From the NCBI GenBank assembly GCA_947492375.1, contig CANLMI010000001.1, positions 434,001 to 498,000 of the forward strand: a DNA stretch of 64,000 nucleotides, read 5' to 3'. The position numbers were made by a program, and so were the translations under genes. Source of the stretch: an uncultured Kordiimonas sp. Lineage in GTDB: Bacteria > Pseudomonadota > Alphaproteobacteria > Sphingomonadales > Kordiimonadaceae. Shown piece after piece: positions 60,683-64,000 of this stretch. A model generated the notes under the pieces. That model was given only the letters and a program-made list of their open reading frames with translations. It ran no database searches and was not told the origin of the DNA. Numbering within the stretch: the stretch's first letter is position 1; each line of letters opens with the position of its first letter.

Positions 60683-60988
60683 ATGACCGTTTATGTTGAT
60701 GATGCGATGATCCCATTTCGTGGTATGCTTATGAACCATATGCTTGCTGATACGCTTGATGAGCTCCTGCATATGGCGACTTTGCTTCAGACAGATCATA
60801 AATGGTTGCAATATAAAGGCACCCACAAAGAGCATTTTGATATATGCGCTCGCCGCCGTCTGTTGGCGTTTGAATTTGGGGCCGTTGCCATTTCATATAA
60901 GCAAGCTGGCCGGATGGTATATGAACGGCGAAAAGCTATGACACCGCAGATATTTAGGCCTATTTATCCAGCAGGTGCAAAAGTTTAA
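60683..60988 (+). CDS. DUF4031 family protein
   Basis: The 101-residue protein begins MTVYVDDAMIPFRGMLMNHMLADTLDELLHMA (in parts) and contains HFDICARRRLLAFEFGAVAI and KQAGRMVYERR, the DUF4031 pattern. Function is unknown; the conserved Asp, Arg and His residues suggest an enzymatic or nucleotide-binding role. The last 29 bases overlap the end of the convergent TolB-like gene. Confidence 0.82.
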   Translation: MTVYVDDAMIPFRGMLMNHMLADTLDELLHMATLLQTDHKWLQYKGTHKEHFDICARRRLLAFEFGAVAISYKQAGRMVYERRKAMTPQIFRPIYPAGAKV

Positions 60989-61901
60989 TCGGTATAATTG
61001 CTATGTCACCACGCCCTGTACTATCCTGATCGTTTGTTTGCCGTATTGTAAAATATAATTGGTTACCATTCGGGGACCAAACAGGATGTGTCGCCCTTAA
61101 TCTTGGTTTTGTCAGGCGTGTCGTTTCACCTGTCGTAAGGGTGTGAATATACAGTGCAGGTTCGCCGCTGCGATTGGATGAAAAAGCAAGCTTGCTGCCA
61201 TCAAGTGATATGCTCGGGGCAAAATCATTGCCATTGCTTTCTATGATTTTATTAATCTGTTTCGTCTTAAGGTCTATATGGAAGATATCATCATTCTCGC
61301 CTTCACTTGCAAAGCGAGAAAAGAAATATAGTCCCGTGTTCTTGGTATCAAAACGGGGCCACATATCACGGTAAGGCGTTGATACAACGATGTCCGTACC
61401 GCCGTCCTGCAAATTGGCGACAATAATATCGAAATTTGGCCGAGGTTCTGCAAGGAAGTCGGCGGGCATTAAAACTGAAAAGGCAACTTTGGTATTATCG
61501 CTCGATAGGTCAGGGAATAGCTGATCGCCTTCCGGAACGTTATCTGTAAATAACGGCGGTGAGACACTTCCGTTTTCGCTATTGATAACCGCGAGTTTAT
61601 AAGAGCCATCATCCTGTTTTACAGAGGCCAAAAGCCTTTGGTTATCATTATACCAAACAGGCGGTGAATTAACAGCAATGCTACTGTTGGGCACGCGCTG
61701 CTGCACCCGCTTCAAGTTATAGATCACGAGTTTAAGGTTACGGTCACTATCACCGCTGCGCAGAAAGGCAAGTTTCGACCCGTCTGGTGACAGGGCTGGG
61801 GTTCGCTCCTCAAGCGGACTGTCGATAAGCAAGGTGTGGTCTTGCAGGCCTTGAAAGGCAGCAACCATAAAAAATGCAAAAATAATCATTAACTTTTTCA
61901 T
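60960..61901 (-). CDS. Exported TolB-like beta-propeller (PD40) protein
   Basis: The 313-residue product has a signal peptide (to about residue 17) and about six PD40 blades: TPALSPDGSKLAFLRS, LFPDLSSDNTKVAFSV, APSISLDGSKLAFSSNR, and HPVWSPNGNQLYFTIR. TolB-type propellers are periplasmic and often bind other proteins, but the tol operon is not near and this is not TolB itself. It overlaps the DUF4031 gene by 29 bases in a convergent arrangement. Confidence 0.85.
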   Translation of the reverse strand: MKKLMIIFAFFMVAAFQGLQDHTLLIDSPLEERTPALSPDGSKLAFLRSGDSDRNLKLVIYNLKRVQQRVPNSSIAVNSPPVWYNDNQRLLASVKQDDGSYKLAVINSENGSVSPPLFTDNVPEGDQLFPDLSSDNTKVAFSVLMPADFLAEPRPNFDIIVANLQDGGTDIVVSTPYRDMWPRFDTKNTGLYFFSRFASEGENDDIFHIDLKTKQINKIIESNGNDFAPSISLDGSKLAFSSNRSGEPALYIHTLTTGETTRLTKPRLRATHPVWSPNGNQLYFTIRQTNDQDSTGRGDIAIIPIKLLHLLDK

Positions 61902-61958
61902 TGAACCAGCCTATCAAAGCTACTTAAATTTCACCATTGGCTGATAGTTTAGGGGCTT

Positions 61959-62459
61959 ATGACAAAGTTTGAAAATAATAAGGCTGTTATCCGTCCGTTA
62001 AAGGATGCTGATACTGATGCGCTTATTACGCTCGTTGGTGGCTGTTACAGCGAGTATGACGGTGTGTTCCTTGATCTCGGTGATCTGGATAGCGATCTGA
62101 AATCCTATGCGGGCTATATTGCTGATAAGGGCGGAGAGGCCTTTGGGCTTACTGTGGGTGATAAGCTTATCGGTTGTGTTGCCTATGCACCGTTGGGGGA
62201 AGGGAGCTATGAACTTAAGCGTATGTATCTGCATAAAGATCACCGCGGCGGCGATAATGCGCTTACTTTACTTGGGCAGGTAATTGATATTATGCAGAGT
62301 AAAAAGGCGCGTGAATTGCACGCATGGTCTGATGACCGTTTTACCCGCGCCCACAGATTTTATGTGCGTGAAGGTTTTGAATTGATCGAGGGTGATACAA
62401 GATTTTTATATGACATTTCAAATAGTACCGAAATACATTTTATAAAATACTTTAAGTGA
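61959..62459 (+). CDS. GNAT family N-acetyltransferase
   Basis: The 166-residue protein has the GNAT fold: VIRPLKDADTDALITLVGGCYSEYDG (in parts), GEAFGLTVGDKLIGCVAYAPLGEGSYELKRMYLHKDHRG (in parts), which ends in the acetyl-CoA loop HKDHRGGDNA, and FYVREGFELIEGDTRFLYD. Substrate unknown. It is divergent from the TolB-like gene and is followed by the TPP riboswitch. Confidence 0.85.
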   Translation: MTKFENNKAVIRPLKDADTDALITLVGGCYSEYDGVFLDLGDLDSDLKSYAGYIADKGGEAFGLTVGDKLIGCVAYAPLGEGSYELKRMYLHKDHRGGDNALTLLGQVIDIMQSKKARELHAWSDDRFTRAHRFYVREGFELIEGDTRFLYDISNSTEIHFIKYFK

Positions 62460-62598
62460 TTACGCTCTGTTAAGAGTCGTTCGCACATTTGCTTACTTGT
62501 CAGTATTGCTTCATCAGAGTAGAAACTAAATGTCGTTGGTAAGTGTATGGTAATTTCCATTAAGGAATACACTTTGAATGCAACAATTGTTTATCAAA

Positions 62599-64000
<1,402 letters not shown>

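Overview
The window reads as chromosomal DNA of a Gram-negative alphaproteobacterium with a fairly AT-rich genome. The evidence is gene content and order: pcm-like gene next to tolC, popZ (DUF2497) near valS, one bifunctional RelA/SpoT protein after rpoZ and before pyrE, the pdxJ-rnc-era-recO series, an alphaproteobacterial-type ParC (HGDQS), and a Bpt-type leucyl/arginyl transferase. A marine, flagellated organism of the Kordiimonas kind would fit, but that genus-level guess is inference. I see no insertion sequence, prophage, CRISPR array, tRNA or rRNA.

Layout. 1-2340: end of a DUF3604 gene, a PpiC-type foldase and a HupE/UreJ membrane protein in one operon. 2572-5841: Pcm-like methyltransferase, TolC and a small RTX-repeat protein. 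5991-10511: popZ and valS, separated by an opposite-strand two-DTG aspartyl protease. 10612-17188: accessory metabolism (LysE exporter, LysR regulator with a divergent ABM/NTF2/CoA-transferase/glyoxalase-like/SnoaL-like set, esterase, acetyltransferase). 17204-20209: three glycine-zipper envelope proteins with repeats. 20589-27310: SDR, a large secreted zinc metalloprotease, small secreted proteins, a diguanylate cyclase and an EF-hand protein. 27498-33556: dapA, smpB, serine hydrolase-TPR, cNMP-FHA protein, UDGb, NYN protein, folK. 33657-40610: housekeeping block rpoZ, rsh, pyrE, DUF2062, pdxJ, rnc, era, recO. 40741-41638: five tandem tiny genes. 41757-56856: parC, an unknown secreted protein, thioredoxin-like protein, TRAP transporter, bpt, SLC13 transporter, motB, MAPEG and penicillin acylase. 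57018-64000: dehydrogenase, soluble chemotaxis-type protein with NrtS, YHS protein, rpsD, DUF4031, TolB-like protein, acetyltransferase, and a TPP riboswitch in front of thiC, which runs off the window.

The most unusual element is the array at 40741-41638 between recO and parC. Five unannotated-size genes encode 42-44 residue peptides. All share an 18-residue N-terminal segment of the microcin/class II bacteriocin double-glycine leader type (M-K-K-I-x-x-L-x-x-x-E-I-x-x-V-S-G-G/A). In the first four this is followed by a 24-residue core that aligns without gaps: Gly at core 2, Lys at 4, Pro-Pro at 7-8, Lys-Lys-Lys at 20-22 and a final aromatic residue. No C39 peptidase, ABC exporter, HlyD-type adaptor, modifying enzyme or immunity gene is recognisable nearby, so the peptides would need a processing exporter encoded elsewhere. 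Their function (antimicrobial, signal, or other secreted peptide) cannot be read from the sequence.
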